DNA from: Clostridia bacterium
GTDB lineage: Bacteria > Bacillota > Clostridia > Oscillospirales > Acutalibacteraceae
Assembly: GCA_017518415.1 (NCBI GenBank)
Contig: JAFWVC010000056.1
Span: 1 to 32,689 of the forward strand
DNA length: 32,689 nucleotides
Direction of reading: 5' to 3'
Shown: one piece after another, positions 8,134-15,650 of the stretch
Layout: every line of letters begins with the position of its first letter
Numbering within the stretch: position 1 is the first letter of the stretch
Made by a program: the position numbers and the translations under genes
The notes under the pieces: generated by a model
What the model saw: the letters and a program-made list of their open reading frames with translations, nothing else
Databases searched by the model: none
What the model was told of the DNA's origin: nothing

Positions 8134-8583
8134 ATGATAGCCATTGCCTGTGACCATGCAGCCGTCGAGCTGAAAAAAGAAGTAGAAGAACTGTTGACCT
8201 CGCTGGGGTTGGCGTATAAGGATTTCGGTACTTATGATACCGCCAGCTGCGATTACGCCGTGTTTGCCGCCCGGGCGGCGCGGGCCGTCGCCTCCGGCGC
8301 GTGTGAGCGCGGTATCCTGATCTGCGGCACCGGCATCGGTATGTCCATCGCCGCGAACAAGATCAAGGGCATCCGCTGTTCGCTGTGCGGCGATCCGCTG
8401 TCGGCCAAGTTGACGCGGGCGCACAACAACTCCAACATGCTGGCCATGGGGGCGCGTATCATCGGGCCGGAACTGGCCAAAGAAATCGTGCGCGTATGGC
8501 TGGATACGCCGTTTGACGGCGGCCGGCATCAGCACCGTATCGACCTGATCGCCGCGCTGGAACGGGGCGAAGAGATCGAGTGA
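8134..8583 (+). CDS. rpiB: Ribose-5-phosphate isomerase B
   Basis: This 149-residue cytoplasmic enzyme interconverts ribose-5-phosphate and ribulose-5-phosphate in the pentose phosphate pathway. It starts at ATG with AAAGGTGGAG upstream. RpiB/LacAB family features are clear: CDHAA near the N-terminus (residues 6-10), the catalytic Cys64 in ICGTGIGMSIAANK, and His97 in AHNNSNMLAMGAR. The presence of Cys at the active site favours RpiB over LacA/LacB-like subunits or allose-type variants, though substrate range cannot be proven. It is monocistronic, with its own promoter and terminator. Confidence 0.93.
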   Translation: MIAIACDHAAVELKKEVEELLTSLGLAYKDFGTYDTASCDYAVFAARAARAVASGACERGILICGTGIGMSIAANKIKGIRCSLCGDPLSAKLTRAHNNSNMLAMGARIIGPELAKEIVRVWLDTPFDGGRHQHRIDLIAALERGEEIE

Positions 8584-8598
8584 CCGTCCGATAAACAA

Positions 8599-8640
8599 AA
8601 CGCTCACCGCCGGTCCGGCGGTGAGCGTTTTTTGCTTTTA
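8599..8640 (+). terminator. Rho-independent terminator of rpiB
   Basis: The strong stem AACGCTCACCGCCGG/CCGGCGGTGAGCGTT is followed by TTTTTGCTTTTA. Confidence 0.92.
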
Positions 8641-8642
8641 CG

Positions 8643-8675
8643 TGCGCAAAAAAGCCGCCGACACGTCGGCGGCTG
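8643..8675 (-). terminator. Terminator of the cps triad
   Basis: On the minus strand, the stem AGCCGCCGAC/GTCGGCGGCT is followed by a run of T (TTTTTTG). It is placed back to back with the rpiB terminator. Confidence 0.88.
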
Positions 8676-8680
8676 AAAAG

Positions 8681-9445
8681 TCACGGGAAAAACAGATAGG
8701 GAAAATCGTCCTGCTGGTTCCGGGGCGGCGGATACAACCGCTCTGCCGCCAGAATAGAGGCGGCCGCCCCTTCACCGAGGTGCTGTGTGAGCACCTGCGC
8801 CCCTCTTTCAAACTGCGGGGGCCGCGTCGTGGTGTTGTGACAGTCAGTCCCGACGGCGTGCAGCAGGCCTTCCCCGGCCCAGCGCAGGGCACATTTTTGC
8901 AGGGAAGACCGGTTTTCCAGCGTCGATAGGTTGACCTGGATCCGCACGCCCTGCCGCACCAGATCGCGCAGCCGGGACGGATGGGATACCAGGGCGGGAT
9001 ACCGCTCCGCATGTGCCAGCACCGGCACGGCGGAATAGTTTTGCTGCAGTTTTTGGATCAGCTGCAGCGACGGGCCGGTAAAAGCCGCGTGGTACGGCAG
9101 TTCAATTAGCAGCAGGCGCGTTTGCGGAAAGAACAGCGGATCGATAGAGGGGTTGTTGAACAGATATTCGGTCAAAAACACCTCGGCCGCCGGATGCAGA
9201 TGCAGCGCTCCTTTATAATCCAGCAGGCGCAGAGCATTCTCCCGGCGGGCAAGAAAATCTCCCATGGATTCCTGCCCGGAGCCGTAGTGAGGCGTGAGCA
9301 CGACGTCGGTGACCTGCTGGCCGGCCAGTGCCTGCAGCATTTGCAGCGACTGTTCCCGGTCAACCGCGCCGTCGTCCGTCGCCGGCAGGATGTGGGTGTG
9401 GATATCAATCCTTCTTGGAATAGTAGTAGGATGAATACCGGTTAT
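8681..9445 (-). CDS. CpsB/CapC-family PHP-domain tyrosine-protein phosphatase; non-canonical start
   Basis: This PHP-fold phosphatase probably dephosphorylates the tyrosine kinase CpsD encoded just upstream. The motifs are DIHTHILPATDDGA, TPHYGSGQES, AEVFL, LLIELPY, LAHAERY and TDCHNTTTRPP, which supply the His/Asp/Glu metal ligands of the CpsB family. No in-frame ATG, GTG or TTG exists between the end of the kinase gene and the first motif. AAAGGAGGG (9461-9453) is followed after 7 bases by ATA at 9445, used here as the working start (254 residues); ATT codons at 9451, 9436 and 9419 and a TTG at 9496 are alternatives. The frame overlaps the 3' end of the kinase gene by about 40 bases. Function is firm, the start is not. 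Confidence 0.85.
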   Translation of the reverse strand: MTGIHPTTIPRRIDIHTHILPATDDGAVDREQSLQMLQALAGQQVTDVVLTPHYGSGQESMGDFLARRENALRLLDYKGALHLHPAAEVFLTEYLFNNPSIDPLFFPQTRLLLIELPYHAAFTGPSLQLIQKLQQNYSAVPVLAHAERYPALVSHPSRLRDLVRQGVRIQVNLSTLENRSSLQKCALRWAGEGLLHAVGTDCHNTTTRPPQFERGAQVLTQHLGEGAAASILAAERLYPPPRNQQDDFPYLFFP

Positions 9446-10151
9446 GGTAATACCCTCCTTTATTGGCTCTCGACGTGCCGGAACCGTTGTAAACAAGGCC
9501 CAGGATCTTGGCGTCCACCATCTGCAGGTTGCCGATCGTTTTATCCAGGTCGGTAAAAGTGGAGACCATCTCGCGCACAACCAGGACTACGCCGTCGGAG
9601 TTCTTGATCAGCGGGATCGCGTCGGACACGACGCCGAGCGGCGGGGTATCAAAGATGATATAGTCGAACGACTCGCTGAGCGATTCGATCAGTTCGCGCA
9701 GCTGTGCGCTGGCCAGCATTTCGGACGGGTTGGGGACCGACAGGCCCGAGCACAGCAGTTTGAGATTGGGATATTTGGTGTCCAGCATGGCTTCTCCCAG
9801 CGTGTTCAGGCCGCCGAGCACGTTGGTCAGCCCCGGGGTGTTGGGAATGTTGAAAAAGCGGTGCATCGTCGGCCGGCGCAGGTCGCAGTCGATCAGCAGC
9901 ACGCGGGAGTTGGCCTGCGCCAGAGAAATGGCGGTGTTGACCGACACGGTGGATTTACCCTCGCCGGGAGAGGCGGAGGAAAATACGATGCGCTTGCAGC
10001 CGCTTTTCAGGATGGAGAAAAGCAGATTGGTGCGGATCGTTTTATACGCCTCAGACACCTGAAACTTCAACTGCGCCTGAGAATCCCCCGGCGCGTAGTC
10101 TTTAGAATAAGAATAGGAATAGTAGTAATAACGGTTACGGTTCTTTGCCAA
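9405..10151 (-). CDS. CpsD/CapB-family cytoplasmic tyrosine kinase (BY-kinase)
   Basis: This 248-residue protein has the BY-kinase P-loop SASPGEGKST (Walker A, Lys66), Walker A' LLIDCDLRRP and Walker B DYIIFDTPPLG. It would autophosphorylate on tyrosines and, with CpsC, control polymer export or chain length. The TTG at 10151 is favoured because AAAGGGG lies 8 bases upstream; the ATG at 10175 has no ribosome site. The C-terminus has the expected Tyr cluster (six Tyr in YYHNRYSSYYY). Unusually, the N-terminus has one too (Tyr8-11, 13, 15, 19), and the two clusters share wording (NRY...YYYSK), including an identical 12-base DNA segment. The gene lies 45 bases after cpsC and overlaps the cpsB frame. 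Confidence 0.92.
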   Translation of the reverse strand: MAKNRNRYYYYSYSYSKDYAPGDSQAQLKFQVSEAYKTIRTNLLFSILKSGCKRIVFSSASPGEGKSTVSVNTAISLAQANSRVLLIDCDLRRPTMHRFFNIPNTPGLTNVLGGLNTLGEAMLDTKYPNLKLLCSGLSVPNPSEMLASAQLRELIESLSESFDYIIFDTPPLGVVSDAIPLIKNSDGVVLVVREMVSTFTDLDKTIGNLQMVDAKILGLVYNGSGTSRANKGGYYHNRYSSYYYSKKD

Positions 10152-10196
10152 GACGAAAACCCCTTTCCTTTTCATCGGAACGCAGGAAGTGCAGTA

Positions 10197-10934
10197 TTAT
10201 TCGGCCTTTTCTTCTTTAACGGCCTCTTTTTCCGTTGCTTTGGCGTCGGCCGAAGTCGGCGCATTGACGATTTTTCTCTTTTTGGTGCGGATCTCCGGTA
10301 TGGTGCCGAGGATGGGCAGATTGTACCGCTCCGTCAGATCGCCCGGCTCCTTGCAGCGGGTATCGAAGAACTCGCGCATCAGGATGATGACGCAGGCGAG
10401 CAGCGCGCCGGCTACGGTGCCCAGAATGGTGTTGCGCACCCGCTGAGAGGAGGTGGCCGCCGGCACGTTCGGCGATTCGACCACTTTCAGCGTTACTTTA
10501 TTGAAGGCACTTTCGATCCGCGGCGGAATGCAGGTCATCAGCGAAGAGATGACCGCCTGACAGTCCGAAGCGTTGGCGGCCGTGACGGTGGCCAGGAATA
10601 CTTCGCTGTCCTCCTTGGCGGTGTAGGAGATCATGCGGCCGATGGCGCCGGCCGAATAGTTCAGGCGCGACTCGTTGGCGACCTCGGCGTAAAAATCACG
10701 GCTGTCCAGCAGTTCGATATACGAGTTGACCAGACGGATCATGATGGAAATGTTTTGGGCCGACTGGTTGCCGCCCTCCTGCGATACCATCAGCTTGACG
10801 GAGGAGGTGTACTGCGGTTTGACAAAGGCGACGGTATATGCCAGCGCGGCAAACCCGCAAAGCACGCTGATGACAATGATCGACAGCAGGCGGGACGCCA
10901 GAATCTTCACTAATTTATAAAAGGATATTTCCAT
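10197..10934 (-). CDS. CpsC/Wzz-family chain-length determinant, kinase activator
   Basis: This 245-residue polysaccharide co-polymerase has an N-terminal membrane segment (about 15-36), an extracellular region (~40-165), a Pro-containing motif (ESPNVPAATSS) and a second membrane segment (about 168-187). A cytoplasmic tail follows that would contact and activate the P-loop kinase encoded next. The tail ends in a Lys/Glu/Ala-rich stretch. Gram-positive export systems split this adaptor and the kinase into two proteins, as here. AGAAAGG lies rather far (about 15 bases) from the ATG, so translation may be modest. It is the first gene of a three-gene operon in which no glycosyltransferase, flippase or polymerase follows. 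Confidence 0.9.
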   Translation of the reverse strand: MEISFYKLVKILASRLLSIIVISVLCGFAALAYTVAFVKPQYTSSVKLMVSQEGGNQSAQNISIMIRLVNSYIELLDSRDFYAEVANESRLNYSAGAIGRMISYTAKEDSEVFLATVTAANASDCQAVISSLMTCIPPRIESAFNKVTLKVVESPNVPAATSSQRVRNTILGTVAGALLACVIILMREFFDTRCKEPGDLTERYNLPILGTIPEIRTKKRKIVNAPTSADAKATEKEAVKEEKAE

Positions 10935-10959
10935 AACGCGAACAGCCAGCCTTTCTGAT

Positions 10960-11047
10960 TCTGCAAAAAAAGAGCCCGTTTGCAGAAAGATAGCAATAAA
11001 AATCTATTTTACTGAAAAAGTATAGCATACAATCCGGTGCTTTGCAA
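10960..11047 (-). promoter_or_regulatory. Promoter (extended -10) and leader hairpin of the cps triad
   Basis: On the minus strand: -35 TTGCAA (11047-11042), a 17-base spacer and -10 TATACT (11024-11019) preceded by TGC. The ~78-base leader contains an 8-base-pair stem (TCTGCAAA/TTTGCAGA, 10986-10960) with a T-run in its 11-base loop. The promoter stands back to back with the VanZ gene promoter. Confidence 0.65.
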
Positions 11048-11088
11048 GAGAAAAATATAAATCCGATACAAATAAACAGCGGTAAGAC

Positions 11089-11117
11089 TTGTGCCCGGAA
11101 AAGGAATATGATAGAAT
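11089..11117 (+). promoter_or_regulatory. Promoter of the vanZ-like gene
   Basis: -35 TTGTGC (11089-11094), a 17-base spacer and -10 TAGAAT (11112-11117) preceded by TGA, an extended -10. It is divergent from the cps promoter about 40 bases away. Confidence 0.6.
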
Positions 11118-11150
11118 AACGGTGAAACAGACGGGCAGGGGGGCGGAACG

Positions 11151-11627
11151 ATGCGTAACAGGTCCCGGCGCGCCGTGTGGCGGGCGGCGGCCGTCGTGTG
11201 GCTGCTGCTGATGTTGGCGGCATCCTGCTTTTCACAGGAAGAATCGGCCCGCCAGAGCGGATGGGTATGGCGCCTTGTGCAGAGCGTGGCCGCCTGGTTT
11301 TCGCCGGAAGCCGCGGTGCCGGTATGGGTCGTGCGCAAGGCGGCGCACGCGGCGGAATACGCCGTGTGGGGCGTGCTGCTGTGCGGCGCGTTTGACGCCG
11401 GCCGCCGCAGGCCGCGTCGCTTTATGGCGCCGGCGCTGCTGTGTATCCTGGCCGGGCCGGTGTGCGATGAAACGGTGCAGATCTTTTCGCAGCGGGGCGC
11501 TTCTCTGGCGGACGTCTGGCTGGACGCCGCTTTTGCGGCGGCGGCCTTTGCGGCGGCGGCTTTGATCCGTCGTGCGGTGCGAAAACACAAACAGAACGGA
11601 GGAAATACGGATGGAATCAAAGGTTGA
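11151..11627 (+). CDS. VanZ-like membrane protein
   Basis: This is a 158-residue membrane protein whose ATG has GGGGGGCGG 5-7 bases upstream. Four hydrophobic segments are visible (about 8-27, 65-83, 91-107 and 119-141). VanZ-family signature residues are present: KAAHAAEY (~63-70), DETVQIFSQRGASLADVWLD (Asp-Glu-x-x-Gln and Arg/Asp pattern, ~105-125). VanZ gives low-level teicoplanin resistance in enterococci, but most family members are of unknown function and cell-envelope related. Its last 17 bases overlap the next gene, suggesting translational coupling. It is not part of any glycopeptide-resistance cluster. Confidence 0.85.
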   Translation: MRNRSRRAVWRAAAVVWLLLMLAASCFSQEESARQSGWVWRLVQSVAAWFSPEAAVPVWVVRKAAHAAEYAVWGVLLCGAFDAGRRRPRRFMAPALLCILAGPVCDETVQIFSQRGASLADVWLDAAFAAAAFAAAALIRRAVRKHKQNGGNTDGIKG

Positions 11628-12246
11628 AACGGTATTGCAGGCGCTGCGGCGCAACCGGATGCAGGCGTATTACGCCGCCACGGCGGCCGAGGTGCCGGCG
11701 TTGGTGCGTTCGCTGCTGCACACCGGGGATACGGTGGCCTGCGGCGGCTCTCAGACGCTGGCGCAGTGCGGCGTGATGGACCTGCTGCAAAGCGGCGCGT
11801 ATCAGTATCTGGACCGGCATGCGCCGGGTACCACGCCGCGGCAGATTTATTTGCAGAGTTTTGCGGCGGACGCATACCTGTGTTCGGCCAACGCCGTGAC
11901 GCTCAAGGGTGAGATCTATAACGTGGACGGCAACGGCAACCGGGTGGCGGCGCTGTGCTACGGGCCGGCGTCGGTCATCATCGTGGCGGGCCTGAACAAG
12001 ATCGTGGCGGATCTGCCCGCCGCGGCGGACCGGGTCAAGCGCACGGCGGCCCCGCGCAATGCCGCGCGGCTGCAGTGCAATACCTATTGCGCCGCGCACG
12101 GGCAGTGCGCCGCCGCGGACAGCGACGACCCCTGCGACGGCTGCGGCGCCGACGGGCGCATCTGCAGCATGTACGTTACCCTCGGCCGCCAGCGCGTCGC
12201 CGACCGGATCAAGGTGATTCTGGTAGGGGAGCCGCTGGGATATTGA
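11611..12246 (+). CDS. LUD-domain (LutC/YkgG-like, DUF162) protein
   Basis: This 211-residue protein has its ATG at 11611 supported by GGAGG 9 bases upstream. It has the LUD fold pattern: helical N-terminus, GDTVACGGSQTLAQCGVMDLL (about 31-52), LCSANAVTLKGEIYNVDGNGNRVA and GLNKIV. Many clostridial LUD proteins end in a Cys-rich motif; here Cys residues occur as NTYCAAHGQC, DPCDGCG and RICSMYV, with an unusual inserted Ala/Asp stretch between the second and third Cys groups. Canonical LutC works with LutA and LutB in lactate oxidation. Neither partner is nearby, so the role is unknown. The Cys set might bind a metal or an Fe-S cluster (inference). Confidence 0.85.
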   Translation: MESKVETVLQALRRNRMQAYYAATAAEVPALVRSLLHTGDTVACGGSQTLAQCGVMDLLQSGAYQYLDRHAPGTTPRQIYLQSFAADAYLCSANAVTLKGEIYNVDGNGNRVAALCYGPASVIIVAGLNKIVADLPAAADRVKRTAAPRNAARLQCNTYCAAHGQCAAADSDDPCDGCGADGRICSMYVTLGRQRVADRIKVILVGEPLGY

Positions 12247-12250
12247 CGGC

Positions 12251-12279
12251 TTGACAGTCCGGCCAAATGCAGATATAAT
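12251..12279 (+). promoter_or_regulatory. Perfect consensus sigma-A promoter of greA-lysS
   Basis: TTGACA (12251-12256), exactly 17 bases, then TATAAT (12274-12279). It begins 4 bases after the LUD-gene stop codon, with no terminator between. The leader is about 55 bases. Confidence 0.9.
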
Positions 12280-12341
12280 ATTCAATTAAGGCTTTACACG
12301 TTTACGGTGTCATAAAATTATCATAAAGGAAGATGTGCATC

Positions 12342-12815
12342 ATGGCAAACCAGACGATTATCACGGCCGAAGCCCTGGCCAACCTGCAAAAAGAACTGGA
12401 AGAACTTAAAGTCGTCAAGCGGAAAGAGATTGCCGAGAAGATCAAAGTGGCGCGCTCTTTCGGCGACTTGTCCGAAAACAGCGAGTACGACGAGGCAAAG
12501 AACGAGCAGGCTATCATCGAAGGGCGCATTGCCGAGCTGGAAGCGCAGTTGAAAGACGTGCAGATCCTCGACGAGAGCGAGTTCTCCAACGAGAACGTGC
12601 ACGTCGGCTCGCAGGTCAAACTGCGCCAGAAGGGCACCAAAACGGTGCGCACGTTCAAGATCGTCGGCTCGACCGAATCCGACCCGGTGAACGGCAAGAT
12701 CTCGGACGAATCCCCGGTGGGGCACGCCGTGATCGGCCATAAAGAAGGGGACGTCGTCGAGGTCGAACTGCCCAACGGGTTCGTGACGTACGTGATTGAA
12801 AAGATTTCCAAATAA
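12342..12815 (+). CDS. greA: Transcription elongation factor GreA
   Basis: This 157-residue protein has an N-terminal coiled coil (residues ~10-75) whose tip bears the acidic DLSENSEYDEAK motif that enters the RNA polymerase channel and stimulates cleavage of backtracked transcripts. A C-terminal FKBP-like domain ends in VGHAVIGHKEGDVVEVELPNG (read as two parts around the Lys). The ATG at 12342 is preferred over that at 12333 because AAAGGAAG is correctly spaced for it. A greA-lysS pair is common in Firmicutes; here 30 bases separate them, with a perfect consensus promoter upstream, fitting high constitutive expression. Confidence 0.96.
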   Translation: MANQTIITAEALANLQKELEELKVVKRKEIAEKIKVARSFGDLSENSEYDEAKNEQAIIEGRIAELEAQLKDVQILDESEFSNENVHVGSQVKLRQKGTKTVRTFKIVGSTESDPVNGKISDESPVGHAVIGHKEGDVVEVELPNGFVTYVIEKISK

Positions 12816-12845
12816 GTTTTGCACACAAGGTAGGGAGAAAAAACT

Positions 12846-14843
12846 ATGCAGCAGCCGATACAGAACCCCGGTGAGCCGTTGACAGAGCAGCAGTTTTCCG
12901 AACTGCTGCAGATCCGCCGCGACAAATTGGCGGCGTTGAAGCAGGAAGGCAACGACCCCTTTACCGTGACCAAATACGACGTCACAGCCTGTCATGCAGA
13001 CATCCGCGCGGATTTTGACGCCTGGAAAGGCAAAACCGTCCGGGTGGCGGGGCGGATGATGTCCCGCCGCATTATGGGCAAGGCCAGCTTTTTTGACCTG
13101 CGCGACGGCAGCGACCGCATGCAGGTTTACATCCGCCGCGACGACGTGGGGGAGGACGTGTACGCCGCCTTCAAAAAATGGGATATCGGCGACATTCTCG
13201 GCATAGAAGGGCGCGTGTTCCGCACTCAGATGGGGGAGATCTCCATCCATGCCGAACAGGCCGCGCTGCTGGCCAAATCCCTGCTGCCGCTGCCGGAGAA
13301 GTTCCACGGCCTGAAGGATACCGATACCCGGTACCGCCAGCGGTATCTGGACCTGCTGGTCAACCCCGAGGTCAAGGACACCTTTGTCAAGCGCTCCCGC
13401 ATCCTCAAAGAGATCCGGGCATATCTGGACGGCAAGGGCTTTCTGGAGGTGGACACGCCCATCCTCGTCCCGTTGGAGATCGGCGCGGCGGCCCGTCCTT
13501 TCGTGACCCATCACAACACGCTGGATATGGATATGTACCTGCGGGTGGAAACGGAACTGTACCTCAAACGGCTGATCGTGGGCGGTATGCCCCGGGTGTA
13601 CGAGGTCGGGCGCATCTTCCGCAACGAGGGGATGGATACCAAGCACAACCCCGAGTTTACCAGCATCGAGCTGTATCAGGCGTATACCGATTATCACGGC
13701 ATGATGGACCTGGTAGAGGAACTGTACGGCCTGCTGGCGGAGAAGATCTGCGGCAACCGCGTGATCACCTATCAGGGCATCGAGATTGATATGGGGCATT
13801 GGGAGCGGCTGACGATGACCGAGGCGGTCAAGCGGTACAGCGGCTGCGATTATTATGCCTGGAAGGATGACGCCGACGCCCGCGCCTGCGCGGCCGAAAA
13901 GCACGTCGACGTGCCGGCGGACGCCACCTGCGGCACCGTGCTGGCCGCCCTGTTCGACGCCTTCGTGGAGGATCATCTGATCCAACCGACGTTTATTTAC
14001 GATTATCCGGTGGAGAACAGTCCGCTGGCCAAGCGCAAACCGTCCGATCCCCGCTTTACCGAGCGGTTCGAGTATTTTATCAACGGCACCGAGTACGGCA
14101 ACGCGTTCAGCGAACTCAACGACCCGATCGACCAGAAGGAGCGGTTCGAGCGGCAGGTGGCCGCCAAGCGCGCCGAGGAGCCGGATACCCGCGCGCAGGT
14201 GGATTACGATTATATCACCGCGCTGGAATACGGCCTGCCGCCCACGGGCGGCCTGGGCTTCGGCATCGACCGGCTGGTGATGCTGCTGACCGATTCCGCT
14301 TCGATCCGCGACGTGCTGCTGTTCCCGACTATGAAACCTCTCGACAGCGAGCGGCCGGCCGCCCCCGCGGCGAAGGAAGCGGACGCCTGCGAAACCGCGG
14401 CGCCGGAAGCGTCGGCGGCGAGCGTCCCCGCGCTCGAAGGCGCACCGCTGATTGCGGCCGAAAAGCCGGATTTCTCGCAGGTGCAGATCGAACCGCTTTT
14501 TGCTGATTTTGTCGATTTTGAGACCTTCAGCAAGTCCGATTTCCGCGCCGTCAAGGTGCTGGCCTGCGAGGCCGTGCCCAAGAGCAAAAAGCTGCTGCGC
14601 TTCACCCTCGACGACGGCACCGGCACGCCGCGCACCATTTTAAGCGGTATTCACGCGTTTTACGAGCCGGAGCAGCTGATCGGCATGACGTGCATCGCCA
14701 TCACCAACCTGCCGCCGCGCGCCATGATGGGTATCGAGAGCTGCGGCATGCTGCTCTCCGCCATCCATCAGGAAAACGGCGAGGAACGCCTGCACCTGCT
14801 GATGGTCGATCCTCACATTCCTGCGGGCGCTAAGCTGTATTGA
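12846..14843 (+). CDS. lysS: Class II lysyl-tRNA synthetase fused to a C-terminal tRNA-binding (EMAP/Trbp111-type) domain
   Basis: This 665-residue protein is about 160 residues longer than ordinary LysRS. The N-terminal OB-fold anticodon-binding domain covers ~60-170. The class II core covers ~180-498, with motif 2 around VGRIFRNEGMDTKHNPEF, ENSPLAKR, GNAFSELNDPIDQ, and motif 3 GGLGFGIDRLVMLLT. A low-complexity Ala/Glu/Pro linker (~500-550) joins a second OB-fold (~560-665) with SKSDFRAVKVLACEAVPKSKK split around the Lys, RTILSGIHAFYEPEQLIG and PPRAMMGIESCGMLLSA. That module resembles the C-terminal domain of bacterial MetRS and Trbp111, which bind tRNA nonspecifically. Some core positions vary: VETELYLKRL replaces the usual I-A-P-E form. 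AGGGAG lies upstream of the ATG. LysRS identity is certain; the benefit of the extra domain is inferred. Confidence 0.95.
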   Translation: MQQPIQNPGEPLTEQQFSELLQIRRDKLAALKQEGNDPFTVTKYDVTACHADIRADFDAWKGKTVRVAGRMMSRRIMGKASFFDLRDGSDRMQVYIRRDDVGEDVYAAFKKWDIGDILGIEGRVFRTQMGEISIHAEQAALLAKSLLPLPEKFHGLKDTDTRYRQRYLDLLVNPEVKDTFVKRSRILKEIRAYLDGKGFLEVDTPILVPLEIGAAARPFVTHHNTLDMDMYLRVETELYLKRLIVGGMPRVYEVGRIFRNEGMDTKHNPEFTSIELYQAYTDYHGMMDLVEELYGLLAEKICGNRVITYQGIEIDMGHWERLTMTEAVKRYSGCDYYAWKDDADARACAAEKHVDVPADATCGTVLAALFDAFVEDHLIQPTFIYDYPVENSPLAKRKPSDPRFTERFEYFINGTEYGNAFSELNDPIDQKERFERQVAAKRAEEPDTRAQVDYDYITALEYGLPPTGGLGFGIDRLVMLLTDSASIRDVLLFPTMKPLDSERPAAPAAKEADACETAAPEASAASVPALEGAPLIAAEKPDFSQVQIEPLFADFVDFETFSKSDFRAVKVLACEAVPKSKKLLRFTLDDGTGTPRTILSGIHAFYEPEQLIGMTCIAITNLPPRAMMGIESCGMLLSAIHQENGEERLHLLMVDPHIPAGAKLY

Positions 14844-14921
14844 GCCGGGAAGGTTTGCGGTATTCGTTATGTGGTATCCGTTATATTGTCACTTATTATA
14901 AAGATAAGAAAGGATGCTCTT

Positions 14922-15464
14922 ATGGAAAAGCTATTCTGTTCTATGTGTGAAGAGGAAATTACCGAAGATACCGGCTGTAATGAATTGGATGACGGAACGG
15001 TCGTTTGTGACGACTGTTATGATTGTTTGAGTACTTGTGATGGCTGTGGTGCGTTAGTAGATCAGGACGATTTGACAAATTGGGGAGATTGTCGGCTTTG
15101 TCCGGATTGTATGGAAGACAAATATCCTCATTATGATGAAGAAACGGAATCCCAAGCCTTAAAGGAAGTATATGAGCAGACACGAGAATGCTATATCGGC
15201 CGAAAAACAAATGGCTTAAAGCCAGGCTCCCACACCTTATCGTATGATGTCTCTACGGATGAAACTGATTACACTTACTCTTTGACTATTGCAATTGACG
15301 AAAATGGAACGATTGCCGACATTTCCCGGCTCACTGGCAGTGTCCTTCTCAGCGAATCTATCACGTCTTCTGTTTGGAAACAATGCTCCGTCTATGAAGA
15401 TGATTATAAAGATATTGTGGCATCCATTCTGGAAGATGTTCTATTGTTGGAAGATGCGGAATAA
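14922..15464 (+). CDS. Unrecognised protein with N-terminal zinc-ribbon/LIM-like Cys motifs
   Basis: I do not recognise this 180-residue protein. The ATG at 14922 has AAGAAAGG upstream; longer in-frame starts lack a ribosome site. The first 65 residues carry CxxC pairs (Cys6/9, 29/32, 39/42, 60/63, plus Cys19, 35 and 57), enough for two zinc knuckles of LIM or rubredoxin-like type. The rest (~75-180) is acidic, with a predicted beta segment (HTLSYDVSTDETDYTYSLTI, about 105-125) and an acidic helical end (ILEDVLLLEDAE). No signal peptide or membrane segment is seen. Codon use is AT-richer than in the flanking genes, which suggests recent acquisition. No clear promoter was found. Confidence 0.75.
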   Translation: MEKLFCSMCEEEITEDTGCNELDDGTVVCDDCYDCLSTCDGCGALVDQDDLTNWGDCRLCPDCMEDKYPHYDEETESQALKEVYEQTRECYIGRKTNGLKPGSHTLSYDVSTDETDYTYSLTIAIDENGTIADISRLTGSVLLSESITSSVWKQCSVYEDDYKDIVASILEDVLLLEDAE

Positions 15465-15523
15465 AAACGCGTGGTTTGATGTTGGAAACCGTGACCCAGA
15501 AGAATGTCAGTAAACGATTTGCT

Positions 15524-15650
15524 TTTTTACCGGCGCTTTGTGCGCAGATTAAAAGCGATGATGGAGCAAGCTCCGGAATGCCAAATTATTTCTTTTTCAG
15601 GGCCTTGACCCGCAAGATACTTATAAGAAAAGCCGCCGATCGGCGGCTTT
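15524..15650 (+). repeat. Direct repeat copy A (gene 3' end plus terminator)
   Basis: This segment matches 16815-16942 with only about three or four differences (CAA/CAT, CAAATTA/CAATTTA, GAT/GAAT). The match covers 27 codons, the stop codon, a 16-base gap and the terminator stem. Confidence 0.92.
15525..15608 (+). pseudogene. 3' remnant of a paralogue of the gene at 15724-16899
   Basis: In the matching frame this encodes 27 residues ending MMEQAPECQIISFSGP and a stop, against MMEHAPECQFISFSGP in the intact gene. Upstream of it the frame is unrelated and has no start or ribosome site, so this is the tail of a lost or recombined copy. Confidence 0.8.

Noticed and set aside
11151..11627. Glycopeptide-resistance gene call for the VanZ-like protein
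   Set aside because: No vanRSHAX-type genes are near; VanZ-like proteins are widespread and usually not resistance determinants.
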